DNA of 64,000 bases, from assembly GCA_038247245.1 (NCBI GenBank), contig JBBRVE010000005.1:1-64000 (forward strand), read 5' to 3'. The notes beneath the pieces are model-generated. The model did no database searches. It was not told where the DNA came from and saw only the letters and a list, made by a program, of their open reading frames with translations. The stretch is from JAPWJZ01 sp038247245. Lineage in GTDB: Bacteria; Pseudomonadota; Alphaproteobacteria; Micavibrionales; UBA2020. This document shows positions 52,611-61,383 of this stretch, piece by piece; the first letter of the stretch is position 1, and each line of letters opens with the position of its first letter. Made by a program: the position numbers and the translations under genes.

Positions 52611-54127
52611 GCGCCTTCTTTCAGCGATTGAATCAGGGGCTGTAGATGAGCCTCGTATTTTTTCCAGCGCGCAACCGACCCGGTATAGAGGCTTTGACGC
52701 ACTTGGGACGAACTGGCTGTGCTGACAGGGCGGTCGGTTTCATGGAATTTCATGCAACGCTCGTCCCATGGCAGGTCACAGAATTGCAGCAAGCGGCGCG
52801 TTTCGAATTCCTGATTTGCCACCATGGTCTCGTAATTCGCTTCGAATATCTGGCCCGGGAACAGTTTGTCCCAATGCGCCATCAGTTTTTTGTAGGCGCG
52901 GTAATACCTGCCGATTTCACGCTGGTCATAGGCCCAGAACATGTCGGCATAGAACATCTTCTGCCAGATCGACAGGCCCATCGCCACGGGGTCGCGCGAG
53001 CAATGGATGATTTTCGCATTCGGCAGCGCCAGCCGGATCATGCCGATCAGGAGGAAATTGAACAGCATCTTGTCGGAAAGTTTCGCGCCCTCCTTTGCAA
53101 AGGGATCGGTCAGTTGCAGGTATTTCTTCGCGATGCCATCCAGCATATCGCCCGACAGGTTGTCGACCAGCTGTTTTGTGATCGTGGGCATTCCGGGGGA
53201 GAACAATTGCGGCACTTCCGCATTTGGAAAGACCGGTATGCAATTTTGCAGGAACCCGACCTCGCCCATCGCCGCCATCTGCGGGTGGCTGGAAAGGATC
53301 TGTTCTGTCAGCGTAGAGCCGGAGCGCGGCATGCCGACAATAAAGACCGGACGGGATGTCGATACCGCGCCGGCATTGGCGAATTTCTGCACCAGCTCCG
53401 GCGTGAACAGCGCGATAATGCTGTCGATGTATTTTTCGATGCTGGCGACGGCGATGGTTTTATGCGCCAAACGCTGCAGGCGGTTGCCAGTCTCGTAATG
53501 GCCGAAAGCCTCGTCATCGCGGCCTACATCAAGCATCGCGTTGCCGAGCGTAAATTCCAGCTTGATGCGCAGGTTATCCGGCAGGCTGCCCGCCTTGTCC
53601 ACCAGCGCGGTCAAGTTCTTGAAATCGGCATCTTCCAGCTTGAATTTCTTCAGGGTAGACAGCGTGTAATACCCGTCGACGCAATCGGGGTCTTTTTCAA
53701 CAGCGCGTTCCGCCATCAACTGCGCGGCCGCGATGTCGCCGGCGCGGCGCATAATGATGGAGCAGCGCATCTGGATAAACGGGGCGTCCGACATGGACGC
53801 GGCGCGCGTCGCAAGCTGCCGCGCTTCCTCGGTCGAGCCCTTTTCCATGCAAACGGCTGCAAGCGCGGTCATCGCCTCGAGGTCGGCGGGCGCTGTGTGC
53901 AACATGCGGCGGAAACAATATTCAGCGTCGTCGTATTGCGCCAGATGGCGGTGTATCTGCCCAAGATTATACAGGGCGGGCAGCAAATCCGGCACATAGC
54001 CCAGCAACACCTGATAAGCGCGCATCGCTTCAGGCACCCTGCCTGCTTTACGCAGCGAGTCGGCCGTCTTCAGCATTGTCCCGATATCGGGCGTGCCGCT
54101 TTTTGCGGGTTTCGGTTTTTTGGCCAT
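52607..54127 (-). CDS. TPR-containing sulfotransferase (2)
   Basis: A 506-residue paralog of the neighbouring gene, with the same design: TPR repeats at about 15-235 ('AMRAYQVLLGYVPDLLPALYNLGQIHRHLAQYDDAEYCFRRML') and a sulfotransferase domain with VFIVGMPRSGSTLTEQIL and 'IIHCSRDPVAMGLSIWQKMF'. First of the two-gene unit; ATG 54127 follows a CAGGA site. The cytoplasmic location and tandem arrangement suggest both act on one pathway. Confidence 0.85.
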   Translation of the reverse strand: MAKKPKPAKSGTPDIGTMLKTADSLRKAGRVPEAMRAYQVLLGYVPDLLPALYNLGQIHRHLAQYDDAEYCFRRMLHTAPADLEAMTALAAVCMEKGSTEEARQLATRAASMSDAPFIQMRCSIIMRRAGDIAAAQLMAERAVEKDPDCVDGYYTLSTLKKFKLEDADFKNLTALVDKAGSLPDNLRIKLEFTLGNAMLDVGRDDEAFGHYETGNRLQRLAHKTIAVASIEKYIDSIIALFTPELVQKFANAGAVSTSRPVFIVGMPRSGSTLTEQILSSHPQMAAMGEVGFLQNCIPVFPNAEVPQLFSPGMPTITKQLVDNLSGDMLDGIAKKYLQLTDPFAKEGAKLSDKMLFNFLLIGMIRLALPNAKIIHCSRDPVAMGLSIWQKMFYADMFWAYDQREIGRYYRAYKKLMAHWDKLFPGQIFEANYETMVANQEFETRRLLQFCDLPWDERCMKFHETDRPVSTASSSQVRQSLYTGSVARWKKYEAHLQPLIQSLKEGA

Positions 54128-54191
54128 GGGCAGTCCTGCCTTCCTGCACGGATAGTCGGTCAGGCATCTGCCAGAATCAAGACAAAAGATA

Positions 54192-54254
54192 AGGGGCCCC
54201 CCGGCTTTCTGCCAGTGGGGCCCCTATGCCTTTCCCCTTGTCGGAAGGGAAAGG
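54192..54254 (-). terminator. Terminator region after flgE
   Basis: Two hairpins on the minus strand: a CCTTTCCC/GGGAAAGG stem (54229-54254) and an AGGGGCCCC/GGGGCCCCT stem (54192-54200 with 54217-54225) followed by TTATCTTTT. They separate flgE from the sulfotransferase genes. Confidence 0.7.
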
Positions 54255-54268
54255 GTATTGTTCCTTTA

Positions 54269-55849
54269 TTATCTCAGCTGCAGCAGTTCGGCCGTCATCT
54301 GGTCCGCGGTCGTGATGACCTTGGTGTTGGCAGAATAGGCGCGCTGCGTGATGATCATCTTGGAGAATTCATCGGCGAGGTCGACGTTGGATTGCTCCAG
54401 CGCGCCGCCTTCGATGTAACCCGCGCCACCGGTGTTCGCGGCCACCACATCGGGGTCACCCGATGTGTCGGATACGCGGAACACGGTGCCGGTCAGTGCA
54501 GACAGGCCGTCGGGGTTGATGAAGTTGGCGATGCCAAGCTGGTAAACCTGGCGTGACAACCCGTTAGAGAACTGTGCGCTGACAATGCCGTCGCGGCTGA
54601 CCGACACGCCCGTGCGGTAACCGACAGGCGATCCGTTCTGGTCGGCCTGCGCGGTGTAGGCGCCGGTTTGCTGCGTCATGCCTGCGAGGTCCAGGTTGAA
54701 TGCGGCGGAGGTTCCGGCAGGGGTTGTCCATGAAACGGGCCCGAGGCCGATGTTGACCGTGCCGTCGGTTGCGACCGGCGCGTTCAGCGAGCCGTCGCTG
54801 TTGAAGTTGATCGACTGGCCGGTCGGCAACAGGTCGCCGGTTGCGGTCGTGACCTGGATATCCCACCAGCCGTTGGGGTTTTCGGTGACGGGGGCCGCGC
54901 CGGTGACGGGCGTTGCAGATGTCGTGACGGTCGTGCCATCGGGTACGCCCAACGTGTTGAGCGCAAGGGGAGTACCCGAGCCGTCGGTCAATGTCACTTC
55001 CGACAGGGCGACTTCGTTCTGGATCACAAGGAAGCCGTTGCCGTCCAGCTGCGCGTTGATGCCGGGAACCGCGTTCAGGTCGGTCAGCAGTTTGTTGACG
55101 TTGCCGTCGAGGTTGATGGTGGTGGGGCCAAAGCCCGCATCGACGTCGAAGCTGTCGGTGCCGGGGACGAAGTTGCCGGTCTGCGCGCGCAGGTCGACGG
55201 TGCCCTGGACGGTACCCGCGGTCGGCGCATGTTTTTTGAAGCTGACCGAAATCGTGCGGGGGTTGCCGCCGTCATCATAAATTGTGATGTCGCGCGTGAA
55301 GTCGGAAGCATTCGTGCTGACCGCCTGTGCGGCGTTAAGGTTTGCTTTCAGCGATACGGCAGTTGTCATTTGCGAGACGCCGCCGGAGGTCAGGTTGACG
55401 GGGACAAGCGAGCCGATATTCGTGCCGCCGACAATTGCACCGTTCTGGTCAAGCGGCCAGCCCTGCAGGATAAATCCGCCGGTATTGCGCAGGTTGCCGT
55501 TAACGTCTTCGCTGAACGAGCCCGCGCGGGTGTAAAGGTTTTCAGCGCCTGCGCCCGTGCCGTTCTGTACGACGAAGAAGCCGTTGCCCGACATCGCGAG
55601 GTCGGTCGAGGAAGAGCTTTGTTGCAAGATACCTTGCAGGCTTACGCGCTGGTTCTGCGTCGCCTTGACGGAACCGGGCGTATAAAGAGTTGAACGGCCG
55701 CCCGTGGTCACGAGGTCGGAGAACGACGCGTCGCTGCGCTTGTAACCGACGGTGCTGACGTTGGCGATGTTGTTCGAGATCATGCCCAGAGATTGGCTCT
55801 GCGCGGTGAGGCCCGAAACTGCGGTGAAGAGTGATCCGAAAACGCTCAT
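54269..55849 (-). CDS. flgE: Flagellar hook protein FlgE
   Basis: A 526-residue hook subunit. The N-terminal rod/hook signature is 'LFTAVSGLTAQSQSLGMISNNIANVSTVGYKRSDASFSDLV'. Large Thr/Gly-rich surface domains follow, and the C-terminal helix is 'NVDLADEFSKMIITQRAYSANTKVITTADQM'. The start MSVFGSLF (55849) has AAGGAG seven bases upstream; the open frame to 55927 runs over a sigma54 promoter and a hairpin and is not used. Exported by the flagellar secretion system without a cleaved signal. Confidence 0.94.
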   Translation of the reverse strand: MSVFGSLFTAVSGLTAQSQSLGMISNNIANVSTVGYKRSDASFSDLVTTGGRSTLYTPGSVKATQNQRVSLQGILQQSSSSTDLAMSGNGFFVVQNGTGAGAENLYTRAGSFSEDVNGNLRNTGGFILQGWPLDQNGAIVGGTNIGSLVPVNLTSGGVSQMTTAVSLKANLNAAQAVSTNASDFTRDITIYDDGGNPRTISVSFKKHAPTAGTVQGTVDLRAQTGNFVPGTDSFDVDAGFGPTTINLDGNVNKLLTDLNAVPGINAQLDGNGFLVIQNEVALSEVTLTDGSGTPLALNTLGVPDGTTVTTSATPVTGAAPVTENPNGWWDIQVTTATGDLLPTGQSINFNSDGSLNAPVATDGTVNIGLGPVSWTTPAGTSAAFNLDLAGMTQQTGAYTAQADQNGSPVGYRTGVSVSRDGIVSAQFSNGLSRQVYQLGIANFINPDGLSALTGTVFRVSDTSGDPDVVAANTGGAGYIEGGALEQSNVDLADEFSKMIITQRAYSANTKVITTADQMTAELLQLR

Positions 55850-55922
55850 GGTAGTCTCCTTCTTTTTCTGTTTCTGCCGGAAATTTTTTTCCGGCGGTGA
55901 ATTAAAATCCTGCTGCGGTCCT

Positions 55923-55938
55923 TGCAACCGCCGTGCCA
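55923..55938 (-). promoter_or_regulatory. Sigma54 promoter of flgE
   Basis: On the minus strand: TGGCACGGCGGTTGCA, a full match to the TGGCAC-N5-TTGCA consensus with GG and GC separated by 10 bp. About 75 bp before the flgE start, with a GCCGGAA/TTCCGGC hairpin in the leader. Confidence 0.85.
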
Positions 55939-55942
55939 GTTT

Positions 55943-56614
55943 CTACAGGGCCTCGGAAATTTTGCGCACATCTGTCAACGGAACCTTGACGCCGTTGACG
56001 TTCAGCACAAGCGTGCCGTCATCCGCGGATTCAAGGCTCGTGACGCGGCCCGGAACATATGTCGTGACGTTCAGCGATGTGGTGGTTGCGTTACCCGCGC
56101 TGACCTTCAATGTATATGTGCCCGCGGGCGCCATGTTGCCGTTGTTATTTTTACCATCCCACACGAAGTCGTGCGTGCCGGCAGTTTTTGCAGCGTCTTC
56201 GGAATAAACCGTGTCGCCGTTTGCATCGAGGATACTGATCGTGCCGCTTGTCGATGCTTCGGGCAACGTGTAGGACATCGACGTGCTGGCTGTGCCGTCC
56301 GTGGTGAAGGTATCACCGGTCACTTCGACATCCTTGCCGATGAAGCTGACGCCAAGCGCCGTCATATTGAGTGTTTGCATCGCCAGCAACTGGTTCAGCG
56401 TGTCGTTGCCGCGCAATTGCTGCTCGACCTGGCTGAACTGGACGAGCTGGTTTGTAAATTGTGCCGTGTCCATCGGGGACAGCGGATCCTGGTTTTGCAG
56501 CTGTGTCGTCAGCATTTTCAGGAAGTCGTCGAAATTCTGGTTCAGCTGCGTGGATGCTGTCGCGTTCTTTGTCGCGTTTGTCTGGACTTGTGCGGATGTG
56601 CCGACTGCTGTCAT
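55943..56614 (-). CDS. flgD: Flagellar hook cap/scaffold FlgD
   Basis: A 223-residue hook-assembly scaffold. The N-terminal 'NQNFDDFLKMLTTQLQNQDPLSPMDTAQFTNQLVQFSQVEQQL' is the FlgD signature; the C-terminal part has the FlgD Ig-like domain ('HDFVWDGKNNNGNMAPAGTYTLKVSA'). It lies 18 bp after fliK and directly ahead of the flgE promoter. Confidence 0.94.
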   Translation of the reverse strand: MTAVGTSAQVQTNATKNATASTQLNQNFDDFLKMLTTQLQNQDPLSPMDTAQFTNQLVQFSQVEQQLRGNDTLNQLLAMQTLNMTALGVSFIGKDVEVTGDTFTTDGTASTSMSYTLPEASTSGTISILDANGDTVYSEDAAKTAGTHDFVWDGKNNNGNMAPAGTYTLKVSAGNATTTSLNVTTYVPGRVTSLESADDGTLVLNVNGVKVPLTDVRKISEAL

Positions 56615-56632
56615 TTTATTATCTCCCTAACC

Positions 56633-58015
56633 CTATACCATTATGTTGATGCCGCCCTGGCGGATGGAACCCATCGCGCCCGCGGAAATATTTGCCTGTA
56701 CTGCGACGGCTTGCATGGTGCCGTCATCGTTGTCGCCGTCTTGCGCCTGATTGCCGTTATTATTGTATGCAGCGCCGGTGTTCTGGTCGCGCTGTTGGCG
56801 CAGGTCAAAGCTAAGCGCGTTGCCGTCCAGCTGCAGGCCGGATTGCTCGAGCATTTTTTGCAGCTGCGCGGAATCTTTTTGCAGGATCGCCAGAGTCTCG
56901 GGCTTCTCGGCCACCAGATGCGCTTTCATCGTGCCGTCTTTCGAAAACTTCAGGCGCACTTCCAGCTGTCCCATGTCGGTCGGGTGCAGTTGCATGCGGA
57001 AAGTATCAACCTGTGTCTGGGCGTTGCGCTGGATTTGCAGGGCGATCGTCTGCGTCGTCTGCGCGCTGGTAGCCGAGCTCATATAATTGATGAAGCTGCC
57101 GGGCGTGCCTGAAGCGGTCTGGGTCGTGGCGGTGCCGGCCGTCATGCCCGGCATATTATAGCCGCTTTGCGAGAACGAAGACTGGCTGCCAAAACCATCC
57201 GCGCCTGCATCCTGCGAAGAGAAGGAATTGATGAGTGACAAATGTGTGGCGGGCGACTGTGCCTGCGACTGCTGCGATTTGGGGGCGGCCTGCTGCGCAT
57301 CCTGCGGCAGCGGCGCCTGTTGCTGGGACGCGGACGAATCCTTCGCCGCGTTGGGGTTATAATGATCGTCTGCCTTGTGGGCAGGCATATATTTGCTATT
57401 GGTGTCCTGAACCGCTTGCTGCGTCTGTGCGGTTTGCACGGGTGCTTCGGGATCCAGCGGCATCATCAGCGCGGTTTGCTGTTCCTGCGTCAGTTGCGGT
57501 GCCAACTGGTCGGAGAGTTTTACAAGGATGCGCTCGATCGATGCATCATCCAGGCCCATGCCCTTCATCGTGTCGATCGCGTTTTTACGGAATTGTTCGA
57601 TGTCCTGCGCGCCATCTGCAAAAAGATCCTGCAACTGGGCGATGGTGTCTTCATCCGCCGCATCGTTTTGAAGCATCAGGGACAGGTTTGCCGACAGGTT
57701 GACGGGCAGGGCGGGCTTCGCATCGACCGCAGCGGTATCCATCAGTGCCGTCAGGTTCTGCAACAGCTCGTCATCGTTCTTCGGTGCCGAAGCCTGCAGC
57801 TGTTCAATGATGGAGGTTTTTTGCGCAGAGGGCAGGCGATCCAGTTGGGCAAGTTTTGCCTGCAATTTTTGCGTACCGGTCATCTGCGACAGCTTGGCGT
57901 TCAGCGCCTTCATAAACACTTGCGCATCGCTGGCAGACATGGATTTGGCGCGCGGCGCCTGCGTTTTCACGCTTCCCTGTGCCTGTATCGCAATGATGTT
58001 GTTCAACTGGTCCAC
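56633..58015 (-). CDS. fliK: Flagellar hook-length control protein FliK
   Basis: A 460-residue ruler/substrate-switch protein. Residues about 1-290 are Gln/Ala/Ser-rich and helical to disordered (MTGTQKLQAKLAQLDRL; SASQQQAPLPQDAQQAAP). The C-terminal Flg_hook domain ('VDTFRMQLHPTDMGQLEVRLKFSKDGTMKAHLVAE', 'QLQKMLEQSGLQLDGNALSFDL') interacts with FlhB. The start is GTG 58015, about 30 bp from a sigma54 promoter. First of fliK-flgD, with flgE under an added promoter. Confidence 0.9.
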   Translation of the reverse strand: MDQLNNIIAIQAQGSVKTQAPRAKSMSASDAQVFMKALNAKLSQMTGTQKLQAKLAQLDRLPSAQKTSIIEQLQASAPKNDDELLQNLTALMDTAAVDAKPALPVNLSANLSLMLQNDAADEDTIAQLQDLFADGAQDIEQFRKNAIDTMKGMGLDDASIERILVKLSDQLAPQLTQEQQTALMMPLDPEAPVQTAQTQQAVQDTNSKYMPAHKADDHYNPNAAKDSSASQQQAPLPQDAQQAAPKSQQSQAQSPATHLSLINSFSSQDAGADGFGSQSSFSQSGYNMPGMTAGTATTQTASGTPGSFINYMSSATSAQTTQTIALQIQRNAQTQVDTFRMQLHPTDMGQLEVRLKFSKDGTMKAHLVAEKPETLAILQKDSAQLQKMLEQSGLQLDGNALSFDLRQQRDQNTGAAYNNNGNQAQDGDNDDGTMQAVAVQANISAGAMGSIRQGGINIMV

Positions 58016-58047
58016 GTATTACCTGCGTTGTTATCTGTATCTATCCT

Positions 58048-58063
58048 TGCACATGCCGTGCCA
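58048..58063 (-). promoter_or_regulatory. Sigma54 promoter of fliK-flgD
   Basis: On the minus strand: TGGCACGGCATGTGCA. GG and GC are exactly 10 bp apart, with one mismatch to the consensus. 33 bp before the fliK start. Confidence 0.75.
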
Positions 58064-58157
58064 GTTTTTGGATCGCCATAACAATTGAGCGGAGGGAGAT
58101 TTTCGCGAAATAACGCGTGAAACGCGGCATATAATGCACATGCGTAAACGCCCGAAT

Positions 58158-58184
58158 GGGCCGTCTGTGGGAAGCAGACGGCCC
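58158..58184 (-). terminator. Hairpin after the FlgN-like gene
   Basis: A 10-bp stem (GGGCCGTCTG with its complement, 58158-58167 and 58175-58184) with 7-nt loop, 36 bp past the flgN-like stop on the minus strand. There is no T-run, so it may be rho-dependent or only a 3' end structure. Confidence 0.45.
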
Positions 58185-58219
58185 GCTTGGGAGGGAGAGT
58201 GGTAGTGTCAGTTTGTCAG

Positions 58220-58702
58220 TTAGAGGTTTTTATCCACGGAGAGGGAAAGCGTGGATGTTTTATAAGCTTGTGCTTGTCCTTTCGCTGAGTAGTTGGTTTG
58301 TTTGTCATCGACGACAGCCTTTCTGGCTGCATCGAGGATTTTGTTGACGAGTCGGCCCGCGCTTGCCTTCGCGGTTTCGAGGGCCGTCAGGTTCTCCTGA
58401 AGGATGTGGGTGAAGCCCGTGCGGGATTTCACCAGTTTCTCGCGCAGCGGCATTTCCAGCAGCGCGACTTCCGCCTTGCGTGCGGTCAGGCCGGTCACCA
58501 GCGCCTGGTATTCATTGGCGAGGTTTTTCTTGGCCGCCTGCAGGCGATCAACGGTTTTAAAATCTGATTTGCGCAGGGCGGTGGTTTCTTCCGCCAGCAG
58601 CTGCCCGAAAGTATCGAGGATCTTCATGACGGACTGCACATCGTTGCGCAGGTTGCCGTTGGCAGGTTTCGCGACGGTTTTGGTCAAAGTGTTCGTTCCC
58701 AT
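58220..58702 (-). CDS. FlgN-like flagellar export chaperone
   Basis: A 160-residue mostly helical protein ('VMKILDTFGQLLAEETTALRKSDFKTVDRLQAAKKNLANEYQALVTGL'). It resembles FlgN, the chaperone for hook-filament junction proteins, in length, helix pattern and place after flgI-flgJ. ATG 58702 follows AAGGGGTGAT; the GTG at 58711 lies inside that ribosome site. The assignment relies on pattern and context. Confidence 0.65.
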   Translation of the reverse strand: MGTNTLTKTVAKPANGNLRNDVQSVMKILDTFGQLLAEETTALRKSDFKTVDRLQAAKKNLANEYQALVTGLTARKAEVALLEMPLREKLVKSRTGFTHILQENLTALETAKASAGRLVNKILDAARKAVVDDKQTNYSAKGQAQAYKTSTLSLSVDKNL

Positions 58703-58707
58703 GGTTA

Positions 58708-59028
58708 TCACCCCTTTTGCTGTTGTTCTTGTATCTGAAGCATCATCTTCTTCATTTCCGTAGCAATTCCCGTGCCAGTTCCGGCGGCCATGGCTTTGCC
58801 ATATTCTTGCGTCAATAGACTGCGGAACATTTTCTCGCCGTTGCCGCCGCCGAACATGGGGTCGTCGCCCACGCCTTCGAACATGATCGTGGTCATCTCG
58901 CCCATGAACATCGCTTCGAATTCCTGCGCGCTTTTTTCGATCTTGGCGTTGGGCTTGGCGATCTGCGCCTGCCGCGCCTGGTTCATCGCGATATCGGCAG
59001 AAGCCGGAAGGGGCATTGCGTTGCTCAT
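58708..59028 (-). CDS. FlgJ-like rod-binding protein
   Basis: A 106-residue protein with the rod-binding domain of FlgJ ('KIEKSAQEFEAMFMGEMTTIMFEG', 'NGEKMFRSLLTQEYGKAMA'). It lacks the muramidase half, as usual in alphaproteobacteria. It overlaps flgI by one base (TAATG). Confidence 0.85.
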   Translation of the reverse strand: MSNAMPLPASADIAMNQARQAQIAKPNAKIEKSAQEFEAMFMGEMTTIMFEGVGDDPMFGGGNGEKMFRSLLTQEYGKAMAAGTGTGIATEMKKMMLQIQEQQQKG

Positions 59029-60182
59029 TACATCACCTCGATTTCGGCTTGCAGCGCGCCTGCGGCCTTGATCGACTGCAGGATTGTAATGATGTCGCGG
59101 GGGCCGACGCCCAGGGCGTTCAGGCTGGCAACGAGTGTCTGCAGGCTCACGCCGGATTGCAGCACGGTGATCTTGTTGTCTTCGTCCTTGTCGACCTGCA
59201 CTTCGGTGCGGGGCACGACAACCGTTTCGCCTTCTTCGGAGAATGCGTTGGGCTGCGATACCTGCGGGGTTTCGGTGATACGGATCGTCAGGTTGCCCTG
59301 CGCCAGCGCCACGGTCGAGATGCGCACATCCTTGCCCATCACGATCACGCCGGAACGTTCGTCAATCACGACGCGCGCGATCTGGTCAGGCGCAATGCGC
59401 AGCTGTTCGATGTCGGTGATCAGGTTCACGATACCCGCGTTATAGCCGGGCGGCACGTTCAGTGTGATAGAGGCCGGGTTTTCGGCAGAAGCCGCGTTGA
59501 ATTTCAGGTAGCCGTTGATCGCCGATGCCACGCGGCGTGCGGTCGTGAAATCGGGGTTGCGCAGCGCAAGGCGCGTGGTGGTCATGCCGGCCAGAGCGAA
59601 GGGAATTTCACGCTCCACAATCGCGCCCGCCGAGATACGTCCGCCGGTCGGGATGTTCTGCGTGACGGAAGCAGAGTCGCCCTTGGCCGAGAAGCCGGCG
59701 ATGGCAACCGAGCCTTGCGCAACCGCGTAAACTTGAGAGTCAGCGCCCAGCAGCGGGGTGACCAGCAGCGTGCCGCCCTGCAGGCTTTTCGCATCGCCCA
59801 GCGCGGAAATGGAAACGTCAATGCGCGAGCCCTGATTGGTGAAAGGGGGCAGCGTGCCGGTCACCATGACCGCCGCGATGTTTTTTGTGTTCAGCTTTTC
59901 ATCGCGCACGTTGACGCCAAGGCGTTCCAGCATCCCGATCAGGGATTGTTGCGTGAAGGGCGAGTTGTTCAGGCTGTCGCCCGTGCCATTCAGGCCGACC
60001 ACAAGGCCGTAGCCGACCAGCATGTTGTCGCGGATGCCTTCGATATCGACGATGTCCTTGATACGGGTGGAGCCTGCTGTCGATGCTGTCATCGGCGCGG
60101 CCTTTGTCTTCTGTGCGATCGCAAGTGTCGGCAGAGCCGTTGCGAGCATCGCGGTCAGGACTAATTTGATAAATGTATTCAT
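59028..60182 (-). CDS. flgI: Flagellar P-ring protein FlgI
   Basis: A 384-residue periplasmic ring protein. The signal peptide (MNTFIKLVLTAMLATALPTLAIAQ) is cleaved before KTKA, followed by 'RIKDIVDIEGIRDNMLVGYGLVVGLNGTGDS'. The C-terminus carries the family-typical 'LNALGVGPRDIITILQSIKAAGALQAEIEVM'. ATG 60182 is preferred to an upstream in-frame start because it begins the signal peptide. Transcribed from the sigma54 promoter at 60226-60241. Confidence 0.94.
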   Translation of the reverse strand: MNTFIKLVLTAMLATALPTLAIAQKTKAAPMTASTAGSTRIKDIVDIEGIRDNMLVGYGLVVGLNGTGDSLNNSPFTQQSLIGMLERLGVNVRDEKLNTKNIAAVMVTGTLPPFTNQGSRIDVSISALGDAKSLQGGTLLVTPLLGADSQVYAVAQGSVAIAGFSAKGDSASVTQNIPTGGRISAGAIVEREIPFALAGMTTTRLALRNPDFTTARRVASAINGYLKFNAASAENPASITLNVPPGYNAGIVNLITDIEQLRIAPDQIARVVIDERSGVIVMGKDVRISTVALAQGNLTIRITETPQVSQPNAFSEEGETVVVPRTEVQVDKDEDNKITVLQSGVSLQTLVASLNALGVGPRDIITILQSIKAAGALQAEIEVM

Positions 60183-60225
60183 GACAGACCCATCCCAGAT
60201 CATATGTTTTCCCGATGAAACACGA

Positions 60226-60241
60226 TGCGAGGACCATGCCA
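60226..60241 (-). promoter_or_regulatory. Sigma54 promoter of flgI
   Basis: On the minus strand: TGGCATGGTCCTCGCA, GG and GC separated by 10 bp, two mismatches to the consensus. About 44 bp before the flgI start. Confidence 0.7.
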
Positions 60242-60367
60242 GCTGTAAAATTAAGGTATTTCAGTGTTTTACGCGGCGGCGGGCAGGGCAATAAACGCCG
60301 CAGGGCGCTGGTTGGGCAAATATTGCCGACTGGTATCGGCCGCGTAACCCGCATATAATAGGTATTC

Positions 60368-60802
60368 ATGAAAGTAGACGGACCAGGAAAATCATCAGGC
60401 GCCAAGGGCGTTTCTAAAACCGGCACCAAGCAGGGCGCGGGCGGCGCGTCGTTTAGCGGCATGATCGACAGCGCCGACGAAGCCGAAGAGCAAAAGCCTG
60501 TCAGCGGTGCTATGTCTGTCGGCCAACTGGATGCATTGTTATCGTTGCAGGAAAGCGGCGGCGGTACTTCCGAAGAAGCCCGCAAGAAGGCAAAACAGCG
60601 CGCAACCATGCTGCTCGACCATCTTGATCAAGTGCGCATCGGCATCCTGCAGGGCGGCATTCCCGTTGCTGCGCTGCAGCAATTGACCAATCTGGTGGGC
60701 CAGCACCGTGAAAAGATCATGGACCCGCTGCTGGCCGAGGTTCTGGACGATATCGACCTGCGCGTGCAGGTGGAGCTGGCCAAACACAGCATGAACCGCT
60801 GA
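60368..60802 (+). CDS. fliX: Flagellar assembly regulator FliX
   Basis: A 144-residue FliX. The N-terminal 45 residues are Gly/Ser/Lys-rich; the conserved C-terminal half is helical ('ARKKAKQRATMLLDHLDQVRIGILQGGIPVAALQQLTNLVGQHREK', 'LLAEVLDDIDLRVQVELAK'). In Caulobacter FliX couples early flagellar assembly to FlbD activity. It is divergent from flgI, matching an FliX-FlbD-sigma54 loop with the promoters seen nearby. Confidence 0.9.
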   Translation: MKVDGPGKSSGAKGVSKTGTKQGAGGASFSGMIDSADEAEEQKPVSGAMSVGQLDALLSLQESGGGTSEEARKKAKQRATMLLDHLDQVRIGILQGGIPVAALQQLTNLVGQHREKIMDPLLAEVLDDIDLRVQVELAKHSMNR

Positions 60803-60857
60803 TTTTCGGTTCTTTTTCTATAAAAACCCGACAATTCAAGGGAATCCGAATGCGGTA

Positions 60858-60886
60858 TTGTGCATTGGGGGCGGGATGTTTATAAT
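60858..60886 (+). promoter_or_regulatory. dksA promoter
   Basis: TTGTGC (60858-60863), a 17-bp spacer and TATAAT (60881-60886), 35 bp before the dksA start. Confidence 0.65.
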
Positions 60887-60920
60887 TTAAAGATACACAA
60901 AATCCCTAAGGTAACCGCAA

Positions 60921-61364
60921 ATGAACGCACAACCCGAAACCTCCCCGACCATTTTGCCGCCGGATTACAAGCCGACCGAAAAAGAGAAATTCATGAACCC
61001 GGTCATGCTGGAATACTTCCGCCAGAAGCTGCTGCGCTGGCGCGCGGAACTGCTGGAAGAATCCACGGAAACCATCAAGGAAATGCAGGAAGACAACCTG
61101 CAAAAGCCCGACATCGCCGACCGCGCCTCCGCCGAGACAGATCACGCGCTGGAACTGCGTACGCGCGACCGTGAACGCAAGCTGATCTCCAAGATCAACG
61201 GCGCGATCGAGAAGATCGACGACGCTTCGTACGGCTATTGCGAAGAAACGGGCGAACCGATCTCCGTCGCCCGCCTTGAAGCACGCCCGATTGCGACCCT
61301 GTCGCTCGAAGCACAGGAACGCCACGAGCGCAGGGAACGCACACAGCGCGACATGCGCGAATAA
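60921..61364 (+). CDS. dksA: RNA polymerase-binding regulator DksA
   Basis: A 147-residue DksA. The coiled-coil tip region is 'KPDIADRASAETDHALELRTRDRERKLISKINGAIEKI', then the zinc-finger region YGYCEETGEPISVARLEARPIATLSLEAQERHE. Only the first of the four usual cysteines is present. This is common in alphaproteobacterial DksA, which keep the fold without a full zinc site. It binds the RNA polymerase secondary channel and works with ppGpp. A strong terminator follows. Confidence 0.92.
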   Translation: MNAQPETSPTILPPDYKPTEKEKFMNPVMLEYFRQKLLRWRAELLEESTETIKEMQEDNLQKPDIADRASAETDHALELRTRDRERKLISKINGAIEKIDDASYGYCEETGEPISVARLEARPIATLSLEAQERHERRERTQRDMRE

Positions 61365-61383
61365 GCGTCGATCACATCCACGA

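Noticed and set aside
55886..55905. GCCGGAA/TTCCGGC hairpin as flgD terminator
   Set aside because: It lies downstream of the flgE sigma54 promoter and lacks a T-run on the minus strand, so it is more likely a leader structure.
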